DNA of 33,309 nucleotides from Solirubrobacteraceae bacterium (GTDB taxonomy: Bacteria > Actinomycetota > Thermoleophilia > Solirubrobacterales > Solirubrobacteraceae). The DNA lies in contig JASHQV010000193.1 of NCBI GenBank assembly GCA_030038955.1, positions 1 through 33,309 on the forward strand, in the 5' to 3' direction. Under the pieces are notes generated by a model, which was not told the origin of the DNA, searched no databases, and saw only the letters and a list, made by a program, of their open reading frames with translations. Of the stretch, positions 14,794 to 22,381 are shown one piece after another; position 1 is the first letter of the stretch, and each line of letters starts with the position of its first letter. The position numbers and the translations under genes are program-made.

Positions 14794-16274
14794 AGGACTA
14801 CGTTCACCACCTTCTCCTCGGTGTGGGCCCGAATCGCCGCCTCGCCCAGCTCACGGCCGACGCCGCTGGTCTTCATGCCCCCCCAGGGCAGCCGGGGATC
14901 GGGCGCGCCCCAAGCGTTAACCCACACGGCGCCGGCACGGATGCGGGCCGCGATCGTGTGCGCCTTGGTCACATCCTGCGTCCACACGACCGCGGTCAGG
15001 CCGTAGCGGGTGTCGTTGGCCAGAGCCACGGCCTCATCGGGATCGTCGAACGGGATCACGGTACCCACAGGACCGAAGATCTCCTCGCGGGCGATCGTCA
15101 TGTCGTTGGTGCCCGCGAAGATCGTCGGCTCGACGAAATAGCCCCGTCGCTCCAGCCGCTTACCGCCGGTCACCAGCTGCGCGCCCTCCTCCTCGCCGGA
15201 ACGGACGTAGCCCAGCACCCGGTCCAGCTGTGCCTGGTTGATCAGCGCTCCCATCGTCGTCCCTTCGGCAAACGGATCACCGACCACGATGTCTCGTGCA
15301 AATGCCTCCAGCCCCTCGACGACCTGGTCCTGCACCTGGCGCTGGACGAAGATCCGACTGCCAGCCGCGCACACCTCGCCGGCGTTGGCGAACACCGAGA
15401 TCGCCGCCGTGGGGATCGCAACGTCCAGGTCCGCGTCGGCGAAGACGAGCTGAGGAGACTTCCCCCCGAGCTCCAGCGTCACGGGCTTGAATGCCGCCGA
15501 CGCGATCTCGGCGATCCCGCGCCCCACCTCGGGACTGCCGGTGAACGACACCTTGTCGATACCGGGGTGGCGCACGAGCGCCGCGCCCGTGCTGGAACCC
15601 GGTCCGGGCACGACGTTTACCACGCCATCGGGCAGACCGGCCTCGTCGAGCAGCGAGACGAGGTGAAGCGTCGAGAGCGGGGCATCCGCCGGCGGCTTGA
15701 CCACCAACGTGCAGCCGCAAGCTAGCGCCGGGGCGAGCTTCCAGGAGGAGATCATCACCGGCGCGTTCCAAGGCGTGATCGCGGCGACGACACCGATCGG
15801 CTCCCGGCGCGTGTAGCAATGCCGAGAGCGCCCCATGAAGTCCGGCACCGGAATCACCTGACCGCCGATCCGGTCCGCCCAGCCGGCAAAGTGACGAAAC
15901 GTCTCGGCCGCCATTGGCACGTCGATATTCCGCGGATCGCCGACCGGCTTGGCGATCTCCAGCGCCTCGAGCTGCGCCAGCCGATCGGCGTCACGCTCGA
16001 TCAAATCGGCGATGCGCCACAACAGCCGGGCGCGTTCGGTACCGGCCATTCGTCCCCACTCGTCGCTCTCGAGGGCAGCACGGGCGGCGGCCACGGCGCG
16101 GTCCACATCAGCCTCCGAGGCGCGCGCCACCTCCGCGATTTGCTCTTCCGTCGCGGGGTCAAAGACCGGAAAAGTTGCTCCTGCCTCGCCGTTTTGCCAG
16201 CTACCGCCGATGAACAGGCCCAGCTCGGGTAGTGCGATCTGGAACCTCCCGCGGGTGATGCTCAGGGCGCTCAT
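14790..16274 (-). CDS. NAD(P)-dependent aldehyde dehydrogenase
   Basis: 494 residues, the normal family length. ITPWNAPV, VVKPPADAPLS, VSFTGSPEVG, the general base Glu in LELGGKSP near residue 268 and the catalytic Cys in GEVCAAGSRIF near 301 are all intact. AAGGAG lies nine bases before ATG 16274. It is first in a leftward operon with SDR and MFS genes and divergent from the small ABM gene, sharing operator F. The related betaine-, hydroxymuconic-semialdehyde- and phenylacetaldehyde-dehydrogenase groups cannot be separated by eye. Confidence 0.94.
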   Translation of the reverse strand: MSALSITRGRFQIALPELGLFIGGSWQNGEAGATFPVFDPATEEQIAEVARASEADVDRAVAAARAALESDEWGRMAGTERARLLWRIADLIERDADRLAQLEALEIAKPVGDPRNIDVPMAAETFRHFAGWADRIGGQVIPVPDFMGRSRHCYTRREPIGVVAAITPWNAPVMISSWKLAPALACGCTLVVKPPADAPLSTLHLVSLLDEAGLPDGVVNVVPGPGSSTGAALVRHPGIDKVSFTGSPEVGRGIAEIASAAFKPVTLELGGKSPQLVFADADLDVAIPTAAISVFANAGEVCAAGSRIFVQRQVQDQVVEGLEAFARDIVVGDPFAEGTTMGALINQAQLDRVLGYVRSGEEEGAQLVTGGKRLERRGYFVEPTIFAGTNDMTIAREEIFGPVGTVIPFDDPDEAVALANDTRYGLTAVVWTQDVTKAHTIAARIRAGAVWVNAWGAPDPRLPWGGMKTSGVGRELGEAAIRAHTEEKVVNVVL

Positions 16275-16300
16275 GCCGACGCACTCCTTATTAGCCTGAT

Positions 16301-16320
16301 ATCGAACAGCTCTGCACGGT
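16301..16320. promoter_or_regulatory. Operator dyad F
   Basis: ATCGAAC-N6-GCACGGT followed by TATCGCAC. The left arm is perfect; the right arm is weaker, though GTTATCGCAC resembles the right end of the PcaR-type site. The two 9-base cores again start 21 bases apart (16296 and 16317). The site lies between the divergent ALDH and ABM genes and overlaps the likely -35 region of the ABM promoter. Confidence 0.55.
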
Positions 16321-16337
16321 TATCGCACAACACCTGC

Positions 16338-16343
16338 TACAAT
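16338..16343 (+). promoter_or_regulatory. -10 box of ABM-like gene
   Basis: TACAAT lies on the plus strand about 90 bases before ATG 16432. The region 17 bases upstream is not a good -35 hexamer and overlaps operator F, suggesting activation by the regulator. Confidence 0.4.
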
Positions 16344-16431
16344 ACCGCGCCCTGGCGCCCGATGCCACGTCTGCGTCAAGCGCTCAGGTTCAAGCCGCGC
16401 GACAAGCTCAGCCGAGAGGAGAGCCACGATC

Positions 16432-16740
16432 ATGCCCGACCACAAGCTGGCCGCTGAGATCGTCCGGATCCGTCCCAAGAACGCCGCTTGCGAGCAGCGG
16501 GCCCTGGAGATCCGCGATGAGATGGTGCAGTCCTATCGCGACCAGTTCGCAGGCTTCGTCAGCTGCCGCCTGCTACACACCGAGGACAGCGGCGAGTGGG
16601 TTGACCTTTGGTACTGGAAGACCAAGGGCGACGCCGAGGAGGCGCTCGCCAACGCCGACCGCACACCCCTGTTCCAGGAATGGACGACGCTCGTCGACAT
16701 GGTCAGCTTCGAGTGGGCAGAGGTCTTAGCCGACCACTGA
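16432..16740 (+). CDS. Small ABM-like protein (dimeric alpha/beta-barrel fold)
   Basis: 102 residues. The pattern EIVRIRPKNAACEQRALEIRDEM, FVSCRLLHTEDSGEWVDLWYWKTKGDAEEAL and TPLFQEWTTLVDM resembles antibiotic-biosynthesis-monooxygenase and related dimeric alpha/beta-barrel proteins, which act as cofactor-free monooxygenases, isomerases or heme-binding proteins. GAGAGGAGAG precedes ATG 16432. It is a single gene divergent from the aldehyde dehydrogenase and convergent with the IclR gene (17-base gap). Family membership is inferred from the fold pattern only; function unknown. Confidence 0.8.
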   Translation: MPDHKLAAEIVRIRPKNAACEQRALEIRDEMVQSYRDQFAGFVSCRLLHTEDSGEWVDLWYWKTKGDAEEALANADRTPLFQEWTTLVDMVSFEWAEVLADH

Positions 16741-16757
16741 GCCTTCGCCGTGATCGG

Positions 16758-17483
16758 CTAGGGAAGCACCGCCAGCTCGTCCCCGAACAATGAGCGAGCG
16801 ACGCTCTCGGCGAGGTCCAACAGCCTCGGCAGGTGCTCGGCGATCCCGGATGCTCTGGTGGTCGGGATCAGAATGGCGAGACTTGCCACCGCCTGCGATC
16901 CGTCGCGCACAGGAACCGCCAGCCCATACACCTCGTTCTGTAACTCGTCGTGCGAGATCGCGTACCCGAACTGGCGTACCGTGTCCAGCTGGCTGCCCAG
17001 CCGGTCATCTCCTCCAGCGGCCGAAAGGATCCGATCGATCGTACCCTGCTCCATGAACGCTAGCAGGGCCCGTCCGCTCGCCCCCAGCGTCAGCGAATGG
17101 CGCGATCCGATTCGGTGCTGCACCCGGACAACATGGGCAGTACCCACCACCTGCTCGAGCACCACCGCGTCGTCTCCGTCTGGCACGTGGAGCACGATCG
17201 TCTCGCCAATCTCGGAGGCCAGCGCCGCCATGTCACCGGCGGCCGCGGCACGCAGTTCGGGTTCAACGCGCGCGGCGAGCCTGACCAAGAGCGGCCCGGG
17301 CACATAGCCGCCCTGCTGGCGGATAATGAACCCGCGGCGATGCAGCGTGCTGAGCAGGCGGTGGATCACGGTCCGATTGAGACCAAGCGCGCGGGATAGC
17401 TCAGCGGCGGTCATCGGACCTGACTCGCTCAGCTCCACCAGAGCTGCCAGAGCCTCGTCGGCGGTCTTGGAGATCTCGGCCAT
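16758..17483 (-). CDS. IclR-family transcriptional regulator
   Basis: About 241 residues. An N-terminal winged helix (TADEALAALVELSESGPMTAAELSRALGLNRTVIHRLLSTLHRRGFI) is followed by the IclR effector domain with SLTLGASGRALLAFM, FGYAISHDELQNEVYGLAVPV and VASLAILIP. ATG 17483 gives the normal N-terminus; ATG 17510 is an alternative. No ribosome site is evident, and a TAATAT on the minus strand (17500-17495) lies only about 12 bases upstream, so the mRNA may be nearly leaderless. The gene is divergent from the FAH operon across operator G. It is the only IclR gene in view and so the best candidate to bind the seven PcaR-like dyads, perhaps with a pathway intermediate as effector. Confidence 0.93.
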   Translation of the reverse strand: MAEISKTADEALAALVELSESGPMTAAELSRALGLNRTVIHRLLSTLHRRGFIIRQQGGYVPGPLLVRLAARVEPELRAAAAGDMAALASEIGETIVLHVPDGDDAVVLEQVVGTAHVVRVQHRIGSRHSLTLGASGRALLAFMEQGTIDRILSAAGGDDRLGSQLDTVRQFGYAISHDELQNEVYGLAVPVRDGSQAVASLAILIPTTRASGIAEHLPRLLDLAESVARSLFGDELAVLP

Positions 17484-17618
17484 GCTGAGACAGGATATTA
17501 CGGGCGGCACCCGAAAGCCGGGCCCACCAGCACGATTCTGGGCATCTTACGACTCAGGTGGTTCCTTTGATTTTCGATGAGAAGAACTACAGTACATGCC
17601 GAGTCCGTTTGTGCTAGT

Positions 17619-17638
17619 TTCGATCAGTAGTGAACGAT
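17619..17638. promoter_or_regulatory. Operator dyad G
   Basis: TTCGATC-AGTAGT-GAACGAT followed by TACCGG: the ATCG-N12-CGAT geometry is kept with several mismatches in the arms. It lies 14 bases before ATG 17653 in the gap between the divergent iclR and FAH genes. It is the weakest of the seven sites. Confidence 0.45.
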
Positions 17639-17652
17639 TACCGGACGCTGCT

Positions 17653-18609
17653 ATGAAACTGGTTTCATACGAGCAGGGCGGCCGGCCTCGCCTTGGCGCA
17701 CTGGACGACCGCCTGGGAGTGATTGATCTCCGCCGCGCCTACGCGCTGCTTCTGCTTGCACAGGGCGAGTCGGCGCCGGTCGCCAGAGCCCTGGCACAGG
17801 CCCGGATTCCACTGGAGGCAGACGCGTTCCTCGTCACCGGGCAGAGCGGACGCGACGCCGCTCAAGCCGCAGTCCGGCACGCTGCCGGGCTCGACGACCG
17901 GACGGTCCGGCGTGAGGCGCTGGCGGTGCCGCCAGCCGACGCTCGACTGCTGCCGCCAGTCCCTCGGCCGCGGAAGGTCGTCTGCGTGGCGCGCAACTAC
18001 GCCGAGCATGCAAGAGAGGCAGGGCTGAAGCTCTCGGAGATCCCGATTCTGTTCGCGCGCTTTCCAGCCACGCTCGTCGCCCCCGGTGCCCCGGTGGTAG
18101 TGCCGACTGTGTCGCAGCAGGTCGACTGGGAGGGCGAGCTCGCGGTGGTCATCGGCAAGCACGGCCGCCACGTCCGTAAGGAGCAGGCAATGGACTACGT
18201 GGCGGGCTACTCGATCTTTAACGACGTTACCGTCCGCGACTACCAGTTTCGAACGACGCAGTACACGGAGGGCAAGAACTTTCACGCTTCGGGGCCGTTC
18301 GGGCCGTTCCTCGCTCTGACGGACGAGATCTCGGATCCCCACGAGCTCGAGATCGTTACGGAGGTCGACGGCGTCGAGAAGCAGCGGGCCAATACGGCGG
18401 ATCTGATCTTCGATATTCCGACTCTGGTGGAGCACATCTCGACCTTCATTGAGCTTGAGCCAGGGGACGTGATTCCCACGGGAACGCCGGCCGGCGTCGG
18501 GTTCAAACGTGAGCCGCCGGAGTTTCTGCGTCCCGGCCAGACGGTCACGGTACGCATCACCGGCTTGGGCGAGCTAGAGAACCCCGTAGTGGCGGAGAAG
18601 CAAAGTTGA
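17653..18609 (+). CDS. Fumarylacetoacetate hydrolase (FAH) family protein
   Basis: About 318 residues. VVCVARNYAEHAREAG begins the FAH domain, DWEGELAVVIGKHGR carries the metal-binding acidic residues, and GYSIFNDVTVRDYQ and GDVIPTGTPAGVGF complete the family pattern. Members hydrolyse or decarboxylate acylpyruvates and ring-cleavage products with Mg or Mn. The ATG at 17653 starts at the conserved MKLVSYEQ; the track's earlier ATG would extend through operator G. It is first in a six-gene rightward operon, followed by TTGA overlap with the PcaC-like gene. Confidence 0.92.
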   Translation: MKLVSYEQGGRPRLGALDDRLGVIDLRRAYALLLLAQGESAPVARALAQARIPLEADAFLVTGQSGRDAAQAAVRHAAGLDDRTVRREALAVPPADARLLPPVPRPRKVVCVARNYAEHAREAGLKLSEIPILFARFPATLVAPGAPVVVPTVSQQVDWEGELAVVIGKHGRHVRKEQAMDYVAGYSIFNDVTVRDYQFRTTQYTEGKNFHASGPFGPFLALTDEISDPHELEIVTEVDGVEKQRANTADLIFDIPTLVEHISTFIELEPGDVIPTGTPAGVGFKREPPEFLRPGQTVTVRITGLGELENPVVAEKQS

Positions 18610-19010
18610 GCTCGGAACGCTACAAGAAGGGGCTGGCGATCCGGCGCGAGGTCCTCGGTGCCGAGTATGTGGACGCCGCGCTGGCACGGGCGGACGACTT
18701 CAACCGCGAGTTTCAGGAGCTGGTGACCGAATACTGCTGGGGTGCCGCTTGGGGCGGCGAGACACTCAGCCGGCGAGACCGTAGCCTGCTCAATCTGGTG
18801 ATGATCGGCGCGCTCAATCGCGGCGAAGAGTTCAAGCTGCATCTCCGTGGCGCTCTCAACAACGGTTGCAGTCGAGCCGAGATAAAGGAGGCACTGATCC
18901 AGCTAGCGATCTACGCGGGCATTCCCGCCGGGATTGAGGCCTTTCGTCACGCGGGCGAGGTGTTCGCGTCGATAGATCGTGCTTCCTCGGACGAGGAGGG
19001 AATGCAATGA
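18606..19010 (+). CDS. Carboxymuconolactone decarboxylase-family protein (PcaC-like)
   Basis: 134 residues, close to PcaC in length. YCWGAAWGGETLSRRDRSLLNLVMIGALNRGEEFKLHLRGALNNGCSRAEIKEALIQLAIYAGIPAG follows the gamma-carboxymuconolactone decarboxylase pattern along its whole length and lacks the CxxC of the AhpD branch. The TTG at 18606 overlaps the FAH stop as TTGA and has GGAG upstream. The next gene overlaps its stop as ATGA. It suggests an aromatic or lactone intermediate, but the other protocatechuate genes are absent, so the substrate is probably different. Confidence 0.9.
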   Translation: MSSERYKKGLAIRREVLGAEYVDAALARADDFNREFQELVTEYCWGAAWGGETLSRRDRSLLNLVMIGALNRGEEFKLHLRGALNNGCSRAEIKEALIQLAIYAGIPAGIEAFRHAGEVFASIDRASSDEEGMQ

Positions 19011-20353
19011 GCACTGGGCGGAACCTCGAGTTCTACCTCTTCAATTTCGGTTCGTATCCGGATGTCCCACATGCCGACGACACGCCGCGTCGTTCGCTTT
19101 ACATCGATCTGCCGAACAGGTTCTACGACCCGCATAGAGGTCAATGGGTGCTCGACACCTACCTCGACACTCTGGCTTTTGGCGAGAAACTGGGCTTCGA
19201 TGGTATCTGTACTACAACGCAGATGGGTGGCCCGATTGGGATCACGCCGAGCTCTCTGCTACCCGCCGCATACTTGGCCGCCCGCACGGAGCGGATCAAG
19301 ATCGCTTGTCTTGGACCGATCCTCAACACGTACCTCTCGCCGATGCGGGCTGCCGAGGACATTGCGCTGCTCGATAACATGTCCGGTGGGCGTATCATCC
19401 TCGGGCTGCCAATGGGTCACGGGCAGAACTGGCACGCTGCCGGCGGCATGAACCCTGCGTACGCCCGGGAGCGCCATTGGGAGGCGCACGACCTGATGGT
19501 CAAGGCGTTCACCGAGCCGGGACCGTTTGAGTGGGTCGGAAAGCACTACCACGTCCCCTACGCCAATCTGTGGCCGAAGCCGATCCAGAAGCCCTACCCG
19601 GAGGTGTGGGTCCCGGCCGCCGGTTCTCGCATAACGTTTGAGCGGTGCGCTCAGCACCGATACACGTACCAGACGTTGTTCTCGCCACGCAAGGCACTCA
19701 AGCGCAACATCGAGGCGTTTCGTCGAGTGACCGAGGAGCATGGCTACACAGCGGAGGCGCGGCAGGTAGCTGTGGTGCTGTTCGTTCACGTCGCCGAGAC
19801 TGACAAGCAGGCGCGTCTTGAGGCAGAGCCACATATGCTGTGGGTGTTCCAGAACATGATTCGGGCCAACCGCTACGACGCGTTCCCGCCCGGCCACTTC
19901 AGCGTGGAATCGCTCCGCGGCTTCATGACCGCCGGCGGTTATCGCTCCCGCGACATCGGCGACATGACCTGGGAGGAGCTGGTCAACGAGGGCTGGGCCG
20001 TGATGGGCTCGCCCGACACCGTGATCGAGCAGCTGGAGGACGTCGTCGACGATCTCGGCGCCGGTCGCGTTGTGGTGATTGCCGATAACGGCGCCATGCC
20101 GAACTGGATGATCCGTAAGAGCATGACGCTGATGGCTGAACAGGTGATCCCGCGCTTCCGCCCGCCGGGCGGGGCGCCGATCTGGGCGCGCGAGGATCCG
20201 CGGCCCGTCCCCACGCATGCGCAGCTTGGTGCCGACCTGATTGACCGCGAGCTCCCCGCTCATCCGGTGGCGCAGATGCCCGATGGCCGCAAGATCGATG
20301 TTCGCACAAGCCACGTTCCCGACTTGCGCGACCAGTCGGGTGAGAGGAGCTGA
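19007..20353 (+). CDS. LLM-class flavin-dependent monooxygenase
   Basis: 448 residues, longer than the LLM protein at 3788. The N-terminal barrel contains DTLAFGEKLGFDGICTTTQ, RIKIACLGPILNTYLSPMRAAEDIALLDNMSGGRIILGLPMGHG and EVWVPAAGSRITFERCA, the bacterial luciferase-like pattern for FMN-dependent monooxygenases. A C-terminal tail of about 60 residues (from about PRFRPPGG) is extra. It overlaps the PcaC-like gene by ATGA and is followed after 2 bases by the MetE-like gene. It would need a flavin reductase, which is not visible in this window. Confidence 0.92.
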   Translation: MSTGRNLEFYLFNFGSYPDVPHADDTPRRSLYIDLPNRFYDPHRGQWVLDTYLDTLAFGEKLGFDGICTTTQMGGPIGITPSSLLPAAYLAARTERIKIACLGPILNTYLSPMRAAEDIALLDNMSGGRIILGLPMGHGQNWHAAGGMNPAYARERHWEAHDLMVKAFTEPGPFEWVGKHYHVPYANLWPKPIQKPYPEVWVPAAGSRITFERCAQHRYTYQTLFSPRKALKRNIEAFRRVTEEHGYTAEARQVAVVLFVHVAETDKQARLEAEPHMLWVFQNMIRANRYDAFPPGHFSVESLRGFMTAGGYRSRDIGDMTWEELVNEGWAVMGSPDTVIEQLEDVVDDLGAGRVVVIADNGAMPNWMIRKSMTLMAEQVIPRFRPPGGAPIWAREDPRPVPTHAQLGADLIDRELPAHPVAQMPDGRKIDVRTSHVPDLRDQSGERS

Positions 20354-20355
20354 CG

Positions 20356-21531
20356 ATGACGATCAGATCTACCCGCGTCCCGCGCGAGGTGGCGCGTGCC
20401 GAGGCGGTGGGGAGCCTACTGCGCAATCCTCGGATCAGTGAGCAGCTGAAGTACCTGTTCGAAGGCCAGACGACAGCTCTGCGCCCACTCGTACTGCGCG
20501 AGCGACCACAAGAGATCGCCACACTTAATCGGCTGGCCGACAAGACGATCGCCGGCCTTGTTCAGCATCAGATCGATGCTGGCCTAGATGTGGTCAGCGA
20601 TGGGGAAGTACGCCGGACGAGTTTCCTCAGTTCGTTCTACGATGCCGTGGAGGGGTTCCGGGCCCCACCGGAGCGGATGTCGGTCCACGACGATGAGGGC
20701 AACCTCATCTATGAGACGTTTAACGACCCGGTTGTCGCCAAACGCCTGCACAAGACGTACAGCCCGGCTGCCGAGGAGGCAACCTTCATGCGCTCGCTGA
20801 CCGATTACCCATTCAAGATCACGCTTCCGGCTCCCTCCTACTATTTCACGGACTTCGTCCCGATCGGCGAGTCGAGCTATAAGCACAAGCTCGAGTTCGT
20901 CGAGGATGTGTTGCACATCACCAAGCAGCTCGTAGCTGAGGCGATTGCCGCGGGCGCAACCTGGATTCAGTTCGACTTTCCGCTCTACCCGGCTTTGGTT
21001 GCCACCTCGATGAGCGAGTATGGATCGATGATCGAGCAGGTCGGTGAGAGCACGGACTGGCTGCTCGACAAGGCGCTTCAGGTCGACCGGGCCGTCACGG
21101 AGGACATCCCCGACGGCGTGATGGTCGCCCTTCATCTCTGTCGAGGCAACCTTCCAGGCGGCTTCTGGAGCGGATCGCTGGCACCAATCGCCGAGCGCAT
21201 GTTCAGCGAGCTCCCGCACAAGCGCTTCCTATTCGAGTGGGAGGACCTCTCCCGTGATGGCGACTACGAGCCGATCAAGTACGTGCCGCGCGACAGGATC
21301 ATGGCGATGGGCGTAGTCAGCACCAAGACCCCGAACGTCGAATCAGAGGACGAGATCGTGGGACGGATCGAAACGGCCAGCCAGTACCTCGACGCGGACC
21401 AGCTGGCGCTGTGCACGCAGTGCGGTTTCGCATCACTGTTCGCCGATCATCTAGTCGAAGCCGAAGACGCACAGTGGCGCAAGCTCGAGCTGATCGGGCG
21501 GGTAGCTGACCGGGTGTGGGGAAGCAGCTGA
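20356..21531 (+). CDS. MetE-like core methionine synthase family protein (copy 3)
   Basis: 391 residues, catalytic barrel only. The zinc-site motifs match copy 2: HLCRG near residue 259, the Glu of FEWED near 293 and TQCGF near 355; the substrate segment reads QFDFPLY instead of QIDEP, a divergence around the conserved Asp. GAGGAG lies before ATG 20356. It sits between an LLM monooxygenase and an alpha/beta hydrolase, unlike a housekeeping methionine synthase. The short MetE family includes corrinoid-linked methyltransferases and epoxide:thiol transferases; which applies here is open. Confidence 0.9.
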   Translation: MTIRSTRVPREVARAEAVGSLLRNPRISEQLKYLFEGQTTALRPLVLRERPQEIATLNRLADKTIAGLVQHQIDAGLDVVSDGEVRRTSFLSSFYDAVEGFRAPPERMSVHDDEGNLIYETFNDPVVAKRLHKTYSPAAEEATFMRSLTDYPFKITLPAPSYYFTDFVPIGESSYKHKLEFVEDVLHITKQLVAEAIAAGATWIQFDFPLYPALVATSMSEYGSMIEQVGESTDWLLDKALQVDRAVTEDIPDGVMVALHLCRGNLPGGFWSGSLAPIAERMFSELPHKRFLFEWEDLSRDGDYEPIKYVPRDRIMAMGVVSTKTPNVESEDEIVGRIETASQYLDADQLALCTQCGFASLFADHLVEAEDAQWRKLELIGRVADRVWGSS

Positions 21532-21556
21532 GGGTCGCGACGGAAGGGATGAGCGC

Positions 21557-22381
21557 ATGAGCGAGAGCGAGGTCGAAGAGCGGCGCTGGGTGCATTGGAC
21601 CGAGCCAGAATGGGTTGAGATTGATGGGGTCCAGACGGCTTACCGCCGGAAGGGTGCGGGACCGCCGTTGCTGTACCTTCATGGCGCCGGACTCACGCGC
21701 CAGTGGCTGCCACTCTACGAGTATCTGAGCGCCCATTTTGACGTGATCGTGCCTGAGCACCCCGGCTTCGGCGACACCAAGATGCCCGATTGGCTGCGCT
21801 CAGTTGACGACCTCGTTCTGCACTACGATGGTCTTATCGATACCCTCGGCGTCGACGGCGTGCATCTCGTTGGACATTCCGTCGGTGGGTGGATAGGCGC
21901 GTCGCTGGCGATCACCTACCCACATCGCTTCGCCAGCCTGGCGCTGATCACGCCCGTCGGGCTGCGCATGCCCGAGGCACCGATCGCCGATGTGTTCCGG
22001 ATCGGCCCGGAGCAAGCCTTTGACCTGCTTCTGAACGGGGCGCAGGCGGAGAAGTACCTCGAGTACTTCGAGCAGGCCGGAGAGCTCGAGGACACGATCC
22101 AGGCCTACAGCGAATCGATCACATTCGCGCGGCTTCTATGGAACCCACGCTACGACATCCGTCTCGACCACCGGCTGGAGCGCATCAGGATCCCCACGCT
22201 CGTGATCGGCGCCGATTCAGACCGTGTCGTCCCGAACGCCCACATCGCGCGCTGGGCTGAGCTGATTCCGGGAGCCGAGACAACCACGATCCGGGGTGAC
22301 TCGGAGCCCACCGGCCACCTACTGATCATCCAGCAGCCGAAGCCGTTGGCGGAGGCTGTAACCGCGCACGCGCTGGCATGA
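21557..22381 (+). CDS. Alpha/beta hydrolase (C-C bond or ester hydrolase type)
   Basis: 274 residues. LLYLHGAGLTRQW supplies the oxyanion loop, GHSVGG the nucleophile elbow with Ser near residue 107, GADSDRVVP the acid and PTGHLL the catalytic His. The layout resembles meta-cleavage product hydrolases such as those following extradiol dioxygenases, consistent with a VOC protein in the same regulon, but esterase or epoxide hydrolase activity is not excluded. It is fifth in the rightward operon and its stop overlaps the next start as ATGA. Confidence 0.92.
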   Translation: MSESEVEERRWVHWTEPEWVEIDGVQTAYRRKGAGPPLLYLHGAGLTRQWLPLYEYLSAHFDVIVPEHPGFGDTKMPDWLRSVDDLVLHYDGLIDTLGVDGVHLVGHSVGGWIGASLAITYPHRFASLALITPVGLRMPEAPIADVFRIGPEQAFDLLLNGAQAEKYLEYFEQAGELEDTIQAYSESITFARLLWNPRYDIRLDHRLERIRIPTLVIGADSDRVVPNAHIARWAELIPGAETTTIRGDSEPTGHLLIIQQPKPLAEAVTAHALA

